Of a stretch of 64,000 bases of DNA, positions 11,280 through 23,999 are shown piece after piece. Numbering within the stretch: the first letter of the stretch is position 1; each line of letters starts with the position of its first letter. The position numbers and the translations under genes are program-made. Source of the DNA: Pholis gunnellus (lineage: Eukaryota > Chordata > Actinopteri > Perciformes > Pholidae). The DNA lies in the NCBI GenBank assembly GCA_910591455.2, contig OU342807.1:1739767-1803766 (forward strand). The letters run 5' to 3'. The notes below the pieces were generated by a model. That model saw only the letters and a program-made list of their open reading frames with translations. It searched no databases and was not told the DNA's origin.

Positions 11280-12413
11280 ATGCAGGAGCCAACCCTGTGC
11301 TCTGACCTTTTGATCTGTGACCCTGCGATGAACTGCACTCCTAATGCCACCATCACGCCACAGCTGGACCTAGTCCTGAGCCCAGGGGCCGGAAATGGAG
11401 GGTCCCAGGAGAGCGGCGGCGGAGGCGGCGGCGGGGGCCTCTGGGTGACGTTCCTGCTCGGTGCCACGCTGATGATCATGTGCGCCATGGGCGTGGTGGG
11501 CAACACGTACACGCTCATCATCACCCGCTCGGCCGCTTTGCGCCGGACAGGTTCCATGTACGTTTACATCGTCAACTTGGCTCTGGCAGACCTGCTCTAC
11601 CTCTCCACCATCCCCTTCGTGGTCTGCACCTACTTCGCCCACGACTGGCTGTTCGGCGAGGCCGGCTGTCGCATCCTGCTGAGCCTCGACCTCCTCACCA
11701 TGCATGCCAGCGTCTTCATTCTGGTGGCCATGAGCCTGGAACGCTACCGCGCCGTGGCGAGACCCTTCAGCGCGCACAGGTCCTCGTCCCGTAAGCGAAG
11801 GCTGGCGGCGGGGATTATCTGGGGGTTGTCCTTCTTGCTAACGCTTCCCATGATGGTGATGATCCGACTCAGCGAGGGCAAACCGAGCGCGGCCGGTTTG
11901 GTGAAGAGGATCTGCTTCCCTACCTGGACCCCTGAGGCCTTCAAGGCTTATCTCACCGTCCTGTTTCTAACAAGTGTTCTAGTTCCTGGATTGGTAATCG
12001 TCGGGCTGTATGTGGGGCTGGCCAGCCGCTACTGGGTCGTGCAGGCTAGTTTAGGAGGCAGCAGCCGGTCCGCCCGGCGGAGAGGACTCAAACAAAAAGT
12101 CGTGTCAATGATCTTTTGCATTGTTGTGGCCTACTGGGCTTGTTTCTTGCCTTTCTGGGGGTGGCAGCTAGCCAAACTGTTCTCTCCAGAGTCCCTGAAG
12201 TCTTTCTCTCCAGCCGCTCATAATTACGTGAATTTCTTCGTCACGTGCCTGACCTACGGGAACAGCTGCATCAATCCGTTCCTTTACACTCTTCTGACCC
12301 GGAACTATAAAGATTACTTGGCCCAGAAAGGTCAGTCTGTGGGTTCGAGCAGGGCCGACCACGCGTCAGCTGTGACGACGCCGCTGCAGGAGCTCTCGTT
12401 GACGAATAAATGA
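11280..12413 (+). CDS. uts2r: Urotensin II receptor family GPCR
   Basis: A single-exon 377-aa rhodopsin-class receptor. The extracellular N-terminus has two N-glycosylation sequons (N18-C-T, N22-A-T) and a poly-glycine run (46-53). Seven hydrophobic segments follow. Visible landmarks are GN at 74-75 in TM1, LALAD (100-104) in TM2, the conserved ECL1/TM3 cysteine C130 expected to pair with C212 in ECL2, ERY (154-156) ending TM3, ACFLPFW (287-293) in TM6 and NPFLY (332-336) in TM7. The blocks SMYVYIVNLALADLLYL, LTMHASVF, TCLTYGNSC and PFLYTLLTRNY are urotensin-receptor-like. Family knowledge: a Gq-coupled receptor for urotensin II and related peptides at the plasma membrane. A downstream ATG at 11328 (MNCTPNATI) is an alternative start that keeps both sequons. 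Which of the several teleost paralogues this is cannot be told here. Confidence 0.93.
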   Translation: MQEPTLCSDLLICDPAMNCTPNATITPQLDLVLSPGAGNGGSQESGGGGGGGGLWVTFLLGATLMIMCAMGVVGNTYTLIITRSAALRRTGSMYVYIVNLALADLLYLSTIPFVVCTYFAHDWLFGEAGCRILLSLDLLTMHASVFILVAMSLERYRAVARPFSAHRSSSRKRRLAAGIIWGLSFLLTLPMMVMIRLSEGKPSAAGLVKRICFPTWTPEAFKAYLTVLFLTSVLVPGLVIVGLYVGLASRYWVVQASLGGSSRSARRRGLKQKVVSMIFCIVVAYWACFLPFWGWQLAKLFSPESLKSFSPAAHNYVNFFVTCLTYGNSCINPFLYTLLTRNYKDYLAQKGQSVGSSRADHASAVTTPLQELSLTNK

Positions 12414-13919
12414 TGACTGAGCGACAAGACGTTGTGCTGCTCATCAGCCGGAGAGAGGACTTTTTTTGTAGTAGTGATTGTGTACAAAAGTGGAAATTAT
12501 TTGTGAGATGATTGATATCTCAGGTGGCATTTTCTACAAACTTTGTCGATGCTGCAAACATATTCGGTGTGATGCGACACAGTTCCTGCTCTGTTTAACC
12601 GGAGCTGTGAAGGATCCAGAGAAACTCTGCAGCAGGTGGATGTTTGCTGACATGAAAGTCTGACTGCAAGTCTTCTGGTTGTTCTGTATTATAATCTAAT
12701 ACTTATCCCCGCATACAGTACAAATGCCTGTCTAACAATCTCCATATCATGACATATATTAGAAAGAATCTATAAAACTACTGATATTTGGGTTCAAATG
12801 TGAGTTAAAAAGGTTTCACTTAGCTTTGAAAAAGTTATAATATGGAAAATATTCTACTGGTGGCAAGAATTCATCGTGTCACTTCTATACTTCACAATTG
12901 CTCTGAACATTGTGATAATTGTAACAAATTAAATGTTAACTGCTTCATTTTTTTTTTCCTTCACTCGTCTATTTGCCATCCAGGTGACACACACACACAT
13001 AAACACACACATGTAAAGGATGATTTCATCTACTCTGTGGGAATGTGGTCGCACCGTGCCACATTCCTCAGCCTCGAGCCGCGGCTTCTTGGAGTCCTCC
13101 TGCAAATTGCCTCTGCGTGAATGCACTTCATCTCTCCTCTGTCGTACACGGTCCCTCCTTTTTTCATCGTCCTGTTTTATCCTCTATAATCTGCTCTTCA
13201 CTTACAGTCGCTGCAGTAGATTATTCACATTCAGGATCAATTTACAGCTCAGTTCACATTTTTCCTTTTTTAAATTTCTTTTCTGAAACGTTAGCATCTA
13301 ATGGTAACTATGAAATACAGACACCAAGTAGTGCATCAAACACCTAAATGTGTGTTTTAGATGTTTTTTAGTCTGAAAAAAGAGGTTATGGGAGCAGAAT
13401 AGACCAACATCTCTATAACTGACAGGTCTCGCTTTAATCTCTTTTTAGTTGTAATGTGATCTCAAACTTCCCCGTCCTCTATGAACACCTCCACTAAAGG
13501 GAAAACCTGCATGAATCTGAACATCGCTGCTCACTCTGTGGTCAAACAGTCAAAATATGAAGGAGTACCTTTTTGTTGTTGATTTTTTTACATGTCTGTT
13601 TCATGAATGTCGCATGTAGAGTTAAGAGAACACACATTTGTGGATTATTGGAGGTTATTAGTGTGTGTTGGAGAGTGAGAGAAATAGACAGAGACACTTT
13701 TCTTTTCTTCTCAGTATTTATGAACAGACCCAGTGACGGATGAGACGTCGAGCAGACACAGTGAGCTAAGACGTGCTGTGGCTCCCTCTTTAGGTCATTT
13801 CATCTCATTACAGCGTCGGCACTGCTTGTTGGTTTGAACCTCGAGTGTTATTCTTACCACACGCCTCAGCTGGAGAAAAGAGGAATTACCAGGTCTGGGT
13901 TCAACAGACTATTAAAGCA

Positions 13920-13951
<32 letters not shown>

Positions 13952-13976
13952 TGGACAGGTCAAGGGTCAAGAACTT
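12414..13976. other. Convergent intergenic region between uts2r and the galectin gene
   Basis: Both genes end into this stretch, so it should hold the two 3' UTRs. It contains short AC runs near 12990 and an (AC)n tract at 13919-13948. No further exon was seen. The AATAAA at 12406-12411 overlaps the last codons of uts2r (N-K-stop). Confidence 0.5.
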
Positions 13977-16900
13977 CTACTTGATCTTGATGCCGATGAT
14001 CCTCGCTTCACCGCTGACGTCAAAGTGCTTGTACTTGACGTCTCCCAGTCGGTTGGGGAAGTTCAGCATGGAGCCATCAGGAAGCTTGATGTAAAACTGC
14101 TCGTTGTTGAAGTTGATGTGAAACTGTAGAGGACAAAGAGAGACCGTGTCACGTTTCAGTTGATTTCATACATTGAAAAAAGATAAGAGGACGTAAAAAG
14201 AATGACTGAGATAGATAATCTCTCTCTCTCTCAGCGGCTCTTTAGCTTTATGAGCCCATAAAGCCCCACGTGATTGGACAGCTTCAGCGTCTGTCGACTG
14301 AACAGTGTTGCAGCACAGACACCAAGCCCAGAATTAATAACCTCTTTATGGCCAAAGACATCACGGAGTTTGAGCTTGAGCCAAATGACTACAATAAATA
14401 CAGCAACACTAATTTGCCAACGGTCTTCAAAAGAATAAGCTTTAACATACAGCGGGTCTGTGTGTGAACTTTAATCACCTCCAGAAGCCGCTTTGGGCCT
14501 TTATTGTCTCAACAATGATAAAAACCAGAAGAATGCAACGTGATTCTACGCCTGACTTCGTATTTGGAATGAGATATTTTGTCATTTCAGTTGGTGCAGA
14601 ATTCGATGTAAAAAGATTAAAGTGATGAAAGCTAAAACGCTTTCTGGAGCACAATTCAAAGGCGGGACCACGTCTGTCTTTTCTTTGGAGATATTGATTG
14701 TGTGAACTTTGTTTTACTCTTGAATTAAACAGAAGTGGCTTAAAGTACGACTGTCTAACCTCTGAAAGCAGAAATAACTTGTTCTTCCTCTCACAAACCT
14801 GCCTCAGTTGAAACATACGAGGTTTTGCTGCTACAACCTTTCTTGGTCGTAGTATGAGTAGGTTTTATGTTTTATTTTGAAAACCTTTCCCTGGGGGGGA
14901 GACAAGCCGTTAAAAAGTGTGTGACGTCATCAAAATGTAAAGTCTACGGGCCGAGCGGGAGGAACCCAGCTGCTCATGGTCAGCGGGCCCCAGACCCCGA
15001 AAGTAAACCCGGAAGTTAGAAAACTTATTGGAAATATGAGCCAAGCGAGCAATTCTCATTGGACTGAATATGCATCTTGGGGTCCGATATCTAGTTCTTA
15101 CTATACTTCCACGTCCTGAACCAAACCAATCGTTTCCCAACGTTATCCACGTGTCATTGTGCGTTTCTGCGAGCGTGATACAAGGCCGATGTGAGACCTA
15201 TCTACGAGGTATCTTTGGTTCAGAAACATTCAACGTATCTGTGGTCTGTCGGCTGAGTCGTTGGTATCGAGGCTTAACTGAATTATGTGAGATAACAGAC
15301 TATTCTTGACTCCCTCGCGCTCTCCCAACACACCTTGCATTCCTCCCCACGCACGAAGGGGAAGTTTCCCTCGCGGTGCTCGTCGCCCCAGCTTCCCCCA
15401 GATAAGGAGTTGAAGACGATGGTGTTGGCGTCACCGCCGCAGTCGAAGCGGGGGTTGAAGTGCATCGCGATGTTCTCAGAGTCGTGGCCGATGTTGATGG
15501 CAAAGCTGCAAAGGAGGCAGGAACACAGAGGTCAAAAGGGTGCAATGAAAACGGGAAGAAGTGGGTTAAACATTAACCTTTGATGCCGCGGCAGCTTCCT
15601 CTTGATTAATCGTAACCAAATCCAGAATCATTGACTACTTGATCCCTTTGAGGGGAACTTACGAACTGCAGTCGTCCTTGGGCTTGATGCGGATCTTGAA
15701 CTCTTGCCCCTCCTTGAATGTCATGTCTGTGACTTTCTGCAAAGAGAGAAGACAAAGAGGAAACATGGGAACTGGATGGATGGATGGCGTCATAACTAAA
15801 ATGACCGTTATAGATTTGAATTGAACTTCACTTCACACGGAATATTGACGATTGAGGAAACAACTTGTACATGAGAAAATGAGCCAAACGAGTTGTCCTT
15901 TTCATTTTATTACAACTCGATACTTTAGATCAGACCAACAATCTGAGGAGGGAGGAGAGATTTTACAAGACGTCGGGCTGAATGTGAACTATTCGCTCTG
16001 TTGCTCATGTTCATCCTTCTGCATTAAAAACGGCCTATTTTGTCGGTGAAACTAAGTTGCGCTGACATTTCGCTCAGAAGAGCCGAGCAGAAGACATTTC
16101 ATCAACATACTTTAGAGACAAACGACGTCGATGGAGCTCTTCTCTTAGCTGTTGATGATCAACCAGAGTGGATCAATGCCATCGGCTGTAAAAGTACAGG
16201 AACAGGAAGGCGCCGTATTTGTTCCTCGACATGTGGTCGTCGTACATGGACAATAAAACCATAAAAAGACGCCTCCGCATCAACCTTCTGCCACAGTAGA
16301 CCTACAGACACTAGATAGATATATACGTGTACCACACCTCTGTAAAGGATCTGCTGGGCATCACCTGATATGAGTTGCTCATGAACTTCAATATCCTGAC
16401 CCCCAATAAACCTGCACGACACCTATAGATACCTTACACTATATCCAGTCAGGCCTCATCCCTTATCTCAGATCAATACCGGTTCATCATTGACTGCACA
16501 GGCCGGATGTTGGAGAATAATTAAGTTCAGTGACGCTGTATTAATCCCTGCAGGGGGTTTGAGTCACACTAACTATTTAGGAGCAGTGTGCAACATCCCA
16601 GACATATTAGATCTTACAATGCATGCATATTCTCACAGGGATTCAAGAGGCTGAGGACTTTCTACAGCTGAGCCATTTAGATTTGATGTGTAGAAGCGTC
16701 ACTTCGGATTATGGGAAGCAAAGCACTTCCTGAGCACAAACATATGTACATGTTAGATTTGTAGGTAAGTTTTGATCTACACATCTTTGACACTCTGTAC
16801 ACGTGAGAAATTGTCACATGTCCCTCTGAAATGAATGTTAATGATTAACAAGATACAAGATAATAGAAAAGAATAACTAAACCTGAAAAAGTAGACGGAC

Positions 16901-17211
16901 ACGACCGATCGCTTGAGTTCAAAATATAGTGAATAAGTGTTAACAAACACAAACCTCTTTAAAAATGGACCACTTCTACCTTAAAGAAAGCTAAACAATA
17001 AGACATACAGCATCTCTTAGAAATATAATGTAGCACATCAAACATTAAATCAAAGACTTCGGCTGTAAAAGTTGGAGACATTTGAGGAGAAAGCTTCTTG
17101 TTCTGAGCTTGGTATAAAGACATAACTGAGATAAGGAGCAACAAGATCAATGAATGCAGGTGTGTGTCCGTGTGGAGGATGAAGAACTCTCCTGTGAATG
17201 AAGCTTACCAT
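13977..17211 (-). CDS. Proto-type galectin (galectin-1/2-like)
   Basis: Minus-strand exons: 17211-17209 (ATG only), 15736-15663, 15505-15334, 14123-13977; 396 nt, 131 aa plus stop. This is the usual length of a one-domain galectin. The carbohydrate-recognition signature is complete: H41-x-N43-P-R45, N58, W65, E68 and R70 (HFNPRF, VFN, WGDEHRE). The tail (FHINFNNEQFYIKLPDGSML, ending RIIGIKIK) is typical of fish galectin-1/2. Splice phases join without gaps. There is no signal peptide, as expected for galectins, which leave the cell unconventionally and bind beta-galactosides. The start codon sits alone in its exon, directly followed by GTAAGC. The paralogue (lgals1 or lgals2 type) cannot be assigned from sequence alone. 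Confidence 0.92.
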
Positions 17212-17270
17212 CTTGGCTGTCTTCAGTGGGTTGTGCCTTCAATGACAAAGCTCTGCAGGCAGGTGAGTGC

Positions 17271-17280
17271 TTTATATAGG
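17271..17280 (-). promoter_or_regulatory. TATA box of the galectin gene
   Basis: Read on the minus strand the sequence is CTATATAAA, about 60 bp before the ATG at 17211. This would place the transcription start near 17245 and give a very short 5' UTR. Confidence 0.6.
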
Positions 17281-18880
17281 AGTGGTGACGCTTGGGAGGA
17301 AGCAACCAACAAGGAAAGGGCTGTGAAGAAAGAACGAAAGAGACCAATCGCACAGGTCGATATTTGACCCTAAATGGAACTAATTATTGTTCAGCTTCAT
17401 GTTACAGGATGCTGGCGGTTTTGGATCGTCACTCAAAAGAACACGTATTAAGTGGCATTGTTTTTGTTCACTCTGTCACAATCACTGGCTACTCATTGAC
17501 TCACGTTCGTCAGTTGGTTACCTGCACTGCATGTTTGTGATAAAGTAGATGCCTTGACTTCTGGGGGCCTGTGAGACCATTTTTGATAGTGTTGCTGTGA
17601 AATATTCAATATATTTGATGCTGTCGATGACTGACTTTTGAGAGAGAAGTGGCTGTTGTGTATTGTGGTGGAAAATAATCTTTTTTAACCTTTAAGAAAT
17701 AATCGAGATGAGAAACCTCTTAAAATATAAAAACGTGTTTATTGAACAGACACTAATAATAATTCAGCTGAATGGTTCAGAGGAACAACAATGAATAGAC
17801 GAAACAGAGTATATATGCACATTATCTCGTCTCCCTTCGCAGATGTCGTCCTCCTCTGTCTGCCGACGCCTCCACCAAGGCCACGTTCCCGGCCTTGGTG
17901 GTGTATTTTCATGTGAAGAGGGTTAAGTGGTGAGATCAGGATGACACTACAGGAAGCCAGACGTGCTAAAATACCTTCGATATGAGATCATTTATTATTA
18001 GGTTTTAAATGAGTCCGGTTGGCCTCGTCTGCATATATGCAGGTTTAATTAAGCGATACAAGTTATATCTAAAAGAACGATGTGATACATTTCCACAACA
18101 GTTTGCCTCATTGTATACTGTGATATAATAACAATGAGTTAATTTGATCCCTATTTGGAAACTGACTGCGGGAGCAAATACGCTGTAAAAGCACAATAAA
18201 TATATAGTACATATATAAATACAAATGCGTAGAAAAATTAAATGAAACAAACTAAAGATACAATCTGTTTGTATAAGAATATGTCAGAGCCGTTATGAAA
18301 AAGTAATATCATACTACTGTGTTGATATTTAAATAGCAGATACCTAAATAGAACATCGTATTTATGAACAATGTATGCAGTATACACATTCATGTTTTGT
18401 ATCGGTGTGAATATTTGTAATGTCCAAATTGCAAAGCATGATGTGGAACATATACGTTGCTATGCACATACATAATTATCATCATGAGTTTCACATTTAA
18501 ATAATATGCAAACAAAACTGGAACCGGGGAAAGGAAAGATGAAAGGGGAAAACACGCGACCAAATCTTCTTTTATTGCATGGCCGGCATGTATTCACAGA
18601 AGAATGCTCTTTTTCACTTGCTGTACATGTGCATTTAATGGCACTTATAAAAGTATTAATCTACTATCAGCATTTCCTCTTCTGTTCAACTGGTACATTT
18701 ATTCATTTCAGTACAGGTTGACTTTCTCTTGGCAGAGATGATTAATCAATTCATTCATTGTTTTATTTTCATTCGTGTGTCATACCTACATTTATTCAGA
18801 ATAATCCTAATTTTCAAGTTATTTAGTATGAATATGTCATGCAGAGCGCGTGTGGATTTCAGTGTCTCAAAGTAGGTCAG
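17281..18880. other. Divergent intergenic region between galectin and gtpbp1
   Basis: AT-rich DNA without a recognisable gene. The one distinctive structure is a perfect 11-bp inverted repeat, CCACCAAGGCC / GGCCTTGGTGG, at 17872-17882 and 17891-17901 with an 8-nt loop. Confidence 0.5.
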
Positions 18881-18899
18881 GATTTCACGGAGCAACCAC

Positions 18900-19030
18900 G
18901 CTGACGTGTGGGACACGTCATCAACGTGAGCGTTACTTTGAGTAGTGTAGCCAATCTCCGGTCTCTATTCCATGGTGGGCGTGTCGTATATTCAGTGGCC
19001 AGAAACCCGAAGCTAACCAGAATATAAACT
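18900..19030 (+). promoter_or_regulatory. Probable gtpbp1 promoter
   Basis: An inverted pair of CRE/ATF-type half-sites, TGACGTGT-GGG-ACACGTCA, lies at 18902-18920. A CCAAT box (18951-18955) and a TATAAA-like word (about 19022) follow. The sequence before the ATG at 19348 ends in CTATAG, a usable splice acceptor at 19345. A GTACGT donor near 19062 suggests a short non-coding first exon at about 19030-19061. Confidence 0.45.
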
Positions 19031-19347
19031 AAGTTAGCTTTGTCAGCTAGTTAGCAACTTTTGGTACGTCTTCATTTCATAACGGATTTAAATATCTAGT
19101 TCGGGATTCGCATGTCTAAAAGTTTAAACACGTAGTCGACGGCTATGGCGATTATTGTTTTTAATGTGCTCCTCATTCTAAGAGGGTTTGGTTATGTTTG
19201 GTTAGCATAAGCTAGCTAGCTAGCTGTGGTAAACAACCCTTTAACTCTATGTGTCTTTGCTAATGGCTAAAGGCTAGCTAGCGTAGCCCAACGAATGAGA
19301 TACGTTTGTTTATTTATTTTTTGTTTTGTTTTTATCCCTCTATAGAA

Positions 19348-19955
19348 ATGGCGTCGTTAACGGCGACAGAACCAGCGGCATCATGCCCGAGTGCAATACC
19401 GGCGTTGGAGTCCATAGTGCCCGCTTGCATGTTTGCACCGGACCGGGGATGTGCCGACGATCCATCCGGCGCGGAGGGCTCTGAAGACGGCGAGGGTGCA
19501 AACTGCGAGTCCGAGGATCATTTAGACTTAAGCAACAAGGTGGGCCTCACTGTGAATTTGTTTATATTAAAAACAAATATATAACATTCCTCTATAATAT
19601 TATAATACATAAATATATCAGTATATATTTATATATTATAATATTATTAATTACATATAATTAAATATATAATATTAATATATTTATATATATTATTTAC
19701 ATATTATATACTGAAAACATAATAATAATATATTAATATTACGACATTCCTGTTGCCTGAAAAGCCACATAAAGCAGTTTGGACTGGCTGTACAAAAACG
19801 TCAGAAAGTAATAATAATAATAACTTTATTTATTTACAGCACCTTTAAAAACAGTTTATAAAGTGCTTTGACAGAAAAAGTAGCAAAAGGCAATAATAAC
19901 AATAACAAAGTTCAGTGAGACAGTCGATACGATAAAAACAAACTAAGAAATAAAT

Positions 19956-19994
<39 letters not shown>

Positions 19995-22900
19995 GTACAT
20001 TTATTTTGTAAAATCAACAAATAAAAATAAAACAGAAAAGTGACGACATCACATAAAAGCCAGTCTGTAAAAAGTGTTTTAAGAAGTGATTTAACAGAGA
20101 TTACTGAGTAAGTTGCACTACGTACGTATAACTGCGTCCAGCCGTTGGCTTTATCGACTGTACGTGAAAACTTTGCAGAGCTGAATTTTCAAAACACAAC
20201 TCTTGCCGAGCACATGGCCTTAAAACAAAAGCTAGCCTTTGTTTTAATGTGCTTTACTTGTCGAAGACACCCACATGAGACTCGTGTGTTTGCTCTTGTT
20301 AAGTCTGTCTCTGTATGTCTCTGCCTCTTCAGATGGTTCTAGTGAGTCCATCGGGGCAACAGTATGATTCATTACTCCGGCACCTGAGGCAGCAGATCGA
20401 CGAGGGCTGCGGAGAGACCATCTATGTGGTCGGGATGGGTTCAGGTAAGGGTGACTACACGCGAGCATACACCTGGTTCCATCGAACAGACATCATTCAA
20501 TCTTCGTCTTTAGTTTATTATTTACACGAGTGTGTGTGTGTGTGTGTCAAATAAAACCGTCGTAAGTTAGAAAGTCTTGCTTAAAGATTAAAGACTTGCT
20601 TTAAATCTCACTTACAAGAGTGTAGAGACTCAGAAGCGACACATTCACTGCATGAAATGTGCTGTAAGTGGGTCACAGCTGAAAGCTTCCGGTGGTAGAT
20701 TCAGAAGAGAAAGTGAAGTTATCCTAGAACACCTGTACTGACGCTGCACTGGCCTCAAGCTTTCACAAACATTACATCAGCTTCTGCCATCACAGATGAT
20801 CACATTTCATGTCCAAAACAAATGTCCTAAGATGGGTCGCAGTGTTCATTTCACGAATGAAAATGGTGCCAAAATATGTTCATAAGACCGGAGGGATTTG
20901 TCCGTATACTTAATAACGGTGTGTCTGCTGTGTGGTTTTCATTCTGAGCTCTTGAGTTATTTTTTGCCTGCTGCAGCAACACGTGTGACCCGTGTGGCCT
21001 GTTATTGGTGGGTCGTGTGAAAGGGGTGTCGGTTTCCCCCCCGTCAGCACGGGGAATGTCAGTAGTTCACTAGTTCATGTCTGTCTGGCCTACTGACCTG
21101 ACTGTTGTTTCTGTTTGTTCAGCCCAATACAACCTGTTTATGTGGCCAGTTAGTGGAATGCTGTTGACATTGAGAGAACAGCAACAGTGAGCTACTTCAA
21201 CCACAGTAGCTGGTGTGTAACGAGTTAGGGCCTAACGTAGGTTCCCTCACTGAGGGAGATCCACGCTGTAGTGTTTTAAAAACACACACCTCCTGTGTAG
21301 TAACCGCTGACCGTCTGCTCTCCTTGGATCGAGTCGTTTTGGCAGCCGTGGTGCTCACAGAAAAAAGGTTTTCTCATCTCGCTCCACACCCACAAAACCA
21401 CCTGTTTATTTACTCTTTGTTTGACGGTATTTGTCCTCCTGGGTCACCGGCCTTTCATATAGCAGGTTACAAACATTCCCTTTACATCAGCGCTGACATT
21501 TACCAGACGCATCATTGCTCCGTGAGGCGGATCATTCTCTCTCCTGCAGTTACTCTCTCGTCTTCCTCCCTTGCTCCCTCTTTTTTGCCCTCCTCCTCGT
21601 CCATCCTCTCTCCTCTCTGTTTTAGACGGGGGCGACTACGGTCTGGACGAGAAGGACATGGAGGCGTCGGTGGCCACGGTGCGGTCGCTGTGTGAACAGA
21701 TCGAGGCCGACCTGATCTTCCTGAGAGAGAGGACGGACACCGGCGGGAGGATTCGGGACTACCTCATCCGCCGGCGTGTGGGCGAGGAGGATTTCCTGGA
21801 AGTCAGGTAGAATTCAGAGGAAAAGTCTTATTTTTAGTTCATAATTAGCACCTTAACCGTATTCTGTGATGCACTGAAACCCGCAGTCCTCACTCTTCAC
21901 CTTCTCCTCCCGGTTGTCTCCAGGGTGGCGGTGGTAGGGAACGTGGACGCGGGGAAGAGCACGCTGCTGGGGGTCTTGACCCACGGTGAGCTGGACAATG
22001 GCAGAGGCTTTGCTCGCCAGAAGCTCTTTAGACACAAACATGAAATGGAGAGTGGCAGGACCAGCAGTGTGGGCAATGATATCCTGGGTTTTGACCAGGA
22101 GGGACAGGTGAGCTTCTGCCAAACGCTCAGGACTTTACAGCATGAGCCACGGCAAGTGCTAAATGAAGACAGTGACAGCTCCTCTCCTAAAACGTTTGGA
22201 TTAATTACCATACATCAAAAACGTACTAAATAACTGGCTTTGTTGGTTCCTCTGTGTTACAGAGATGTGACACAAAGCAACCAACGGTGCATCGTTAGAC
22301 TGTACACTTGTTTCTGTTGCATGAGACCAGAACATAGACACATCTCACATTGTACAATATGCAAATGTTTATGGCGTTGGAGGGAAAAGAGGGACTTTCT
22401 TTACGCTGACAATCAAGGTTCACGGCCAAACTGACTTACTGTTCTATGTATTCAATACCAGCAGCAGAAACTGAGCTTTCCATTCAGATTTGATATCAGT
22501 TCAATGTGGAGAAATTAAAGAAATATATATATATATTCTGAACTGTTTTGTTACACTCTTGTGTAAATCATGTCCCGTTGTCTGCGTCGTCTCCTTCAGG
22601 TGGTGAACAAGCCAGACAGCCACGGCGGCGGCCTCGACTGGACCAAAATCTGCGAGAAGTCCTCAAAGGTCATCACCTTCATCGACCTGGCCGGCCACGA
22701 GAAGTACCTCAAGACCACCGTGTTCGGCATGACGGGACACCTGCCGGACTTCTGCATGCTCATGGTGAGAGAGGGTCGGGGAAGTGCCCCGTTGTTTTAA
22801 GTCTTTTGTTCATTTTCTTTTCCTTGTTCCGACGTCCTCGGCAAACCTAAAGCTTCGTTCACACACAGTAGAGACGTTTGTACTCTCTGTGCTGCTTTAT

Positions 22901-23958
22901 TCTCCGAAACACCAGAAGACGTAGAAACTAAATGAACTGTGAGGAATCAAAAAGACAACGAGTGTAACGCATAGATATGTCTATAGACTGTAGGTGTAAC
23001 CGGGAAAACACTGTAAACTAACCTCCACAATGACGAGGAGAGATCGTAGTCATCTGTAAACTCATATCTCGTATTCATAAACTACTTTATTACCGTTATA
23101 CAAACCCTGTAAAGAAACAAGTCAAGTTTAATATCCTGTAAACTGTTTGATTTGGCTGCAAAATATATACTCACACGTAGATCTTTTAACACCTCCTGTT
23201 TCTCAAACATTTAAAAACGAATCGTCCTTCTTTGTACATCACTGTTTTTATCAGTGAACTATGAGCGGCAGTCACGCGATCGTGCTCCTCGCGCCAAGTC
23301 ACAAATGTTCAGAGGTGCACGACCGAACACTTGCGACCACTCGCGGAGCTTCTCGCCGGCCGCGATCCCGTCATTTTCTGGCGTGTTTGTACTCACTACG
23401 GCGATCATTAAAGACACCCCTGCTCTGTTTCCCTGCTCCTCCTCCTCCTCCTCCTCCTCCTCCTCCTCCTCCTCCTCCTCCTCCTCCTCCTCTCTCTCGT
23501 CTCAGGTTGGCAGTAACGCCGGCATCGTTGGCATGACCAAAGAGCACCTGGGTCTGGCTCTGGCCCTGAACGTGCCCGTGTTTGTCGTGGTCACTAAGAT
23601 AGACATGTGTCCAGCCAACATCCTGCAAGGTAAAGAGACAAACCTCACTGTTATACTCACACGCCCGTTGAAGCCGTATATATCTTTCTGGGATGGATTG
23701 TGTAACGCTTGACCACCTGCTCAAAGAAATGGAGGTTTCAGCATATCCCGTCTACTGCTTTAGCTCAGTTAAATCAAGACCATAGGAGCAAGACAACATC
23801 AAAAGATATATTGATTCTGTACAGTTTGTATTATTAGTTCCACTTTTGCCGTTTTGGGGCATTTTTCACTGCAGTGTAAAAGTCCTGGATTCTACAGTAA
23901 CTCACTGTCGTCTCTCGAGGTACAATGTTGTAGACTGAGACTCTGGCCAGACCTTCTA

Positions 23959-23999
<41 letters not shown>

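Noticed and set aside
16159..16422. 87-aa minus-strand ORF in the galectin intron
   Set aside because: No family similarity, and no splice sites that would join it to the galectin frame, which is already complete.
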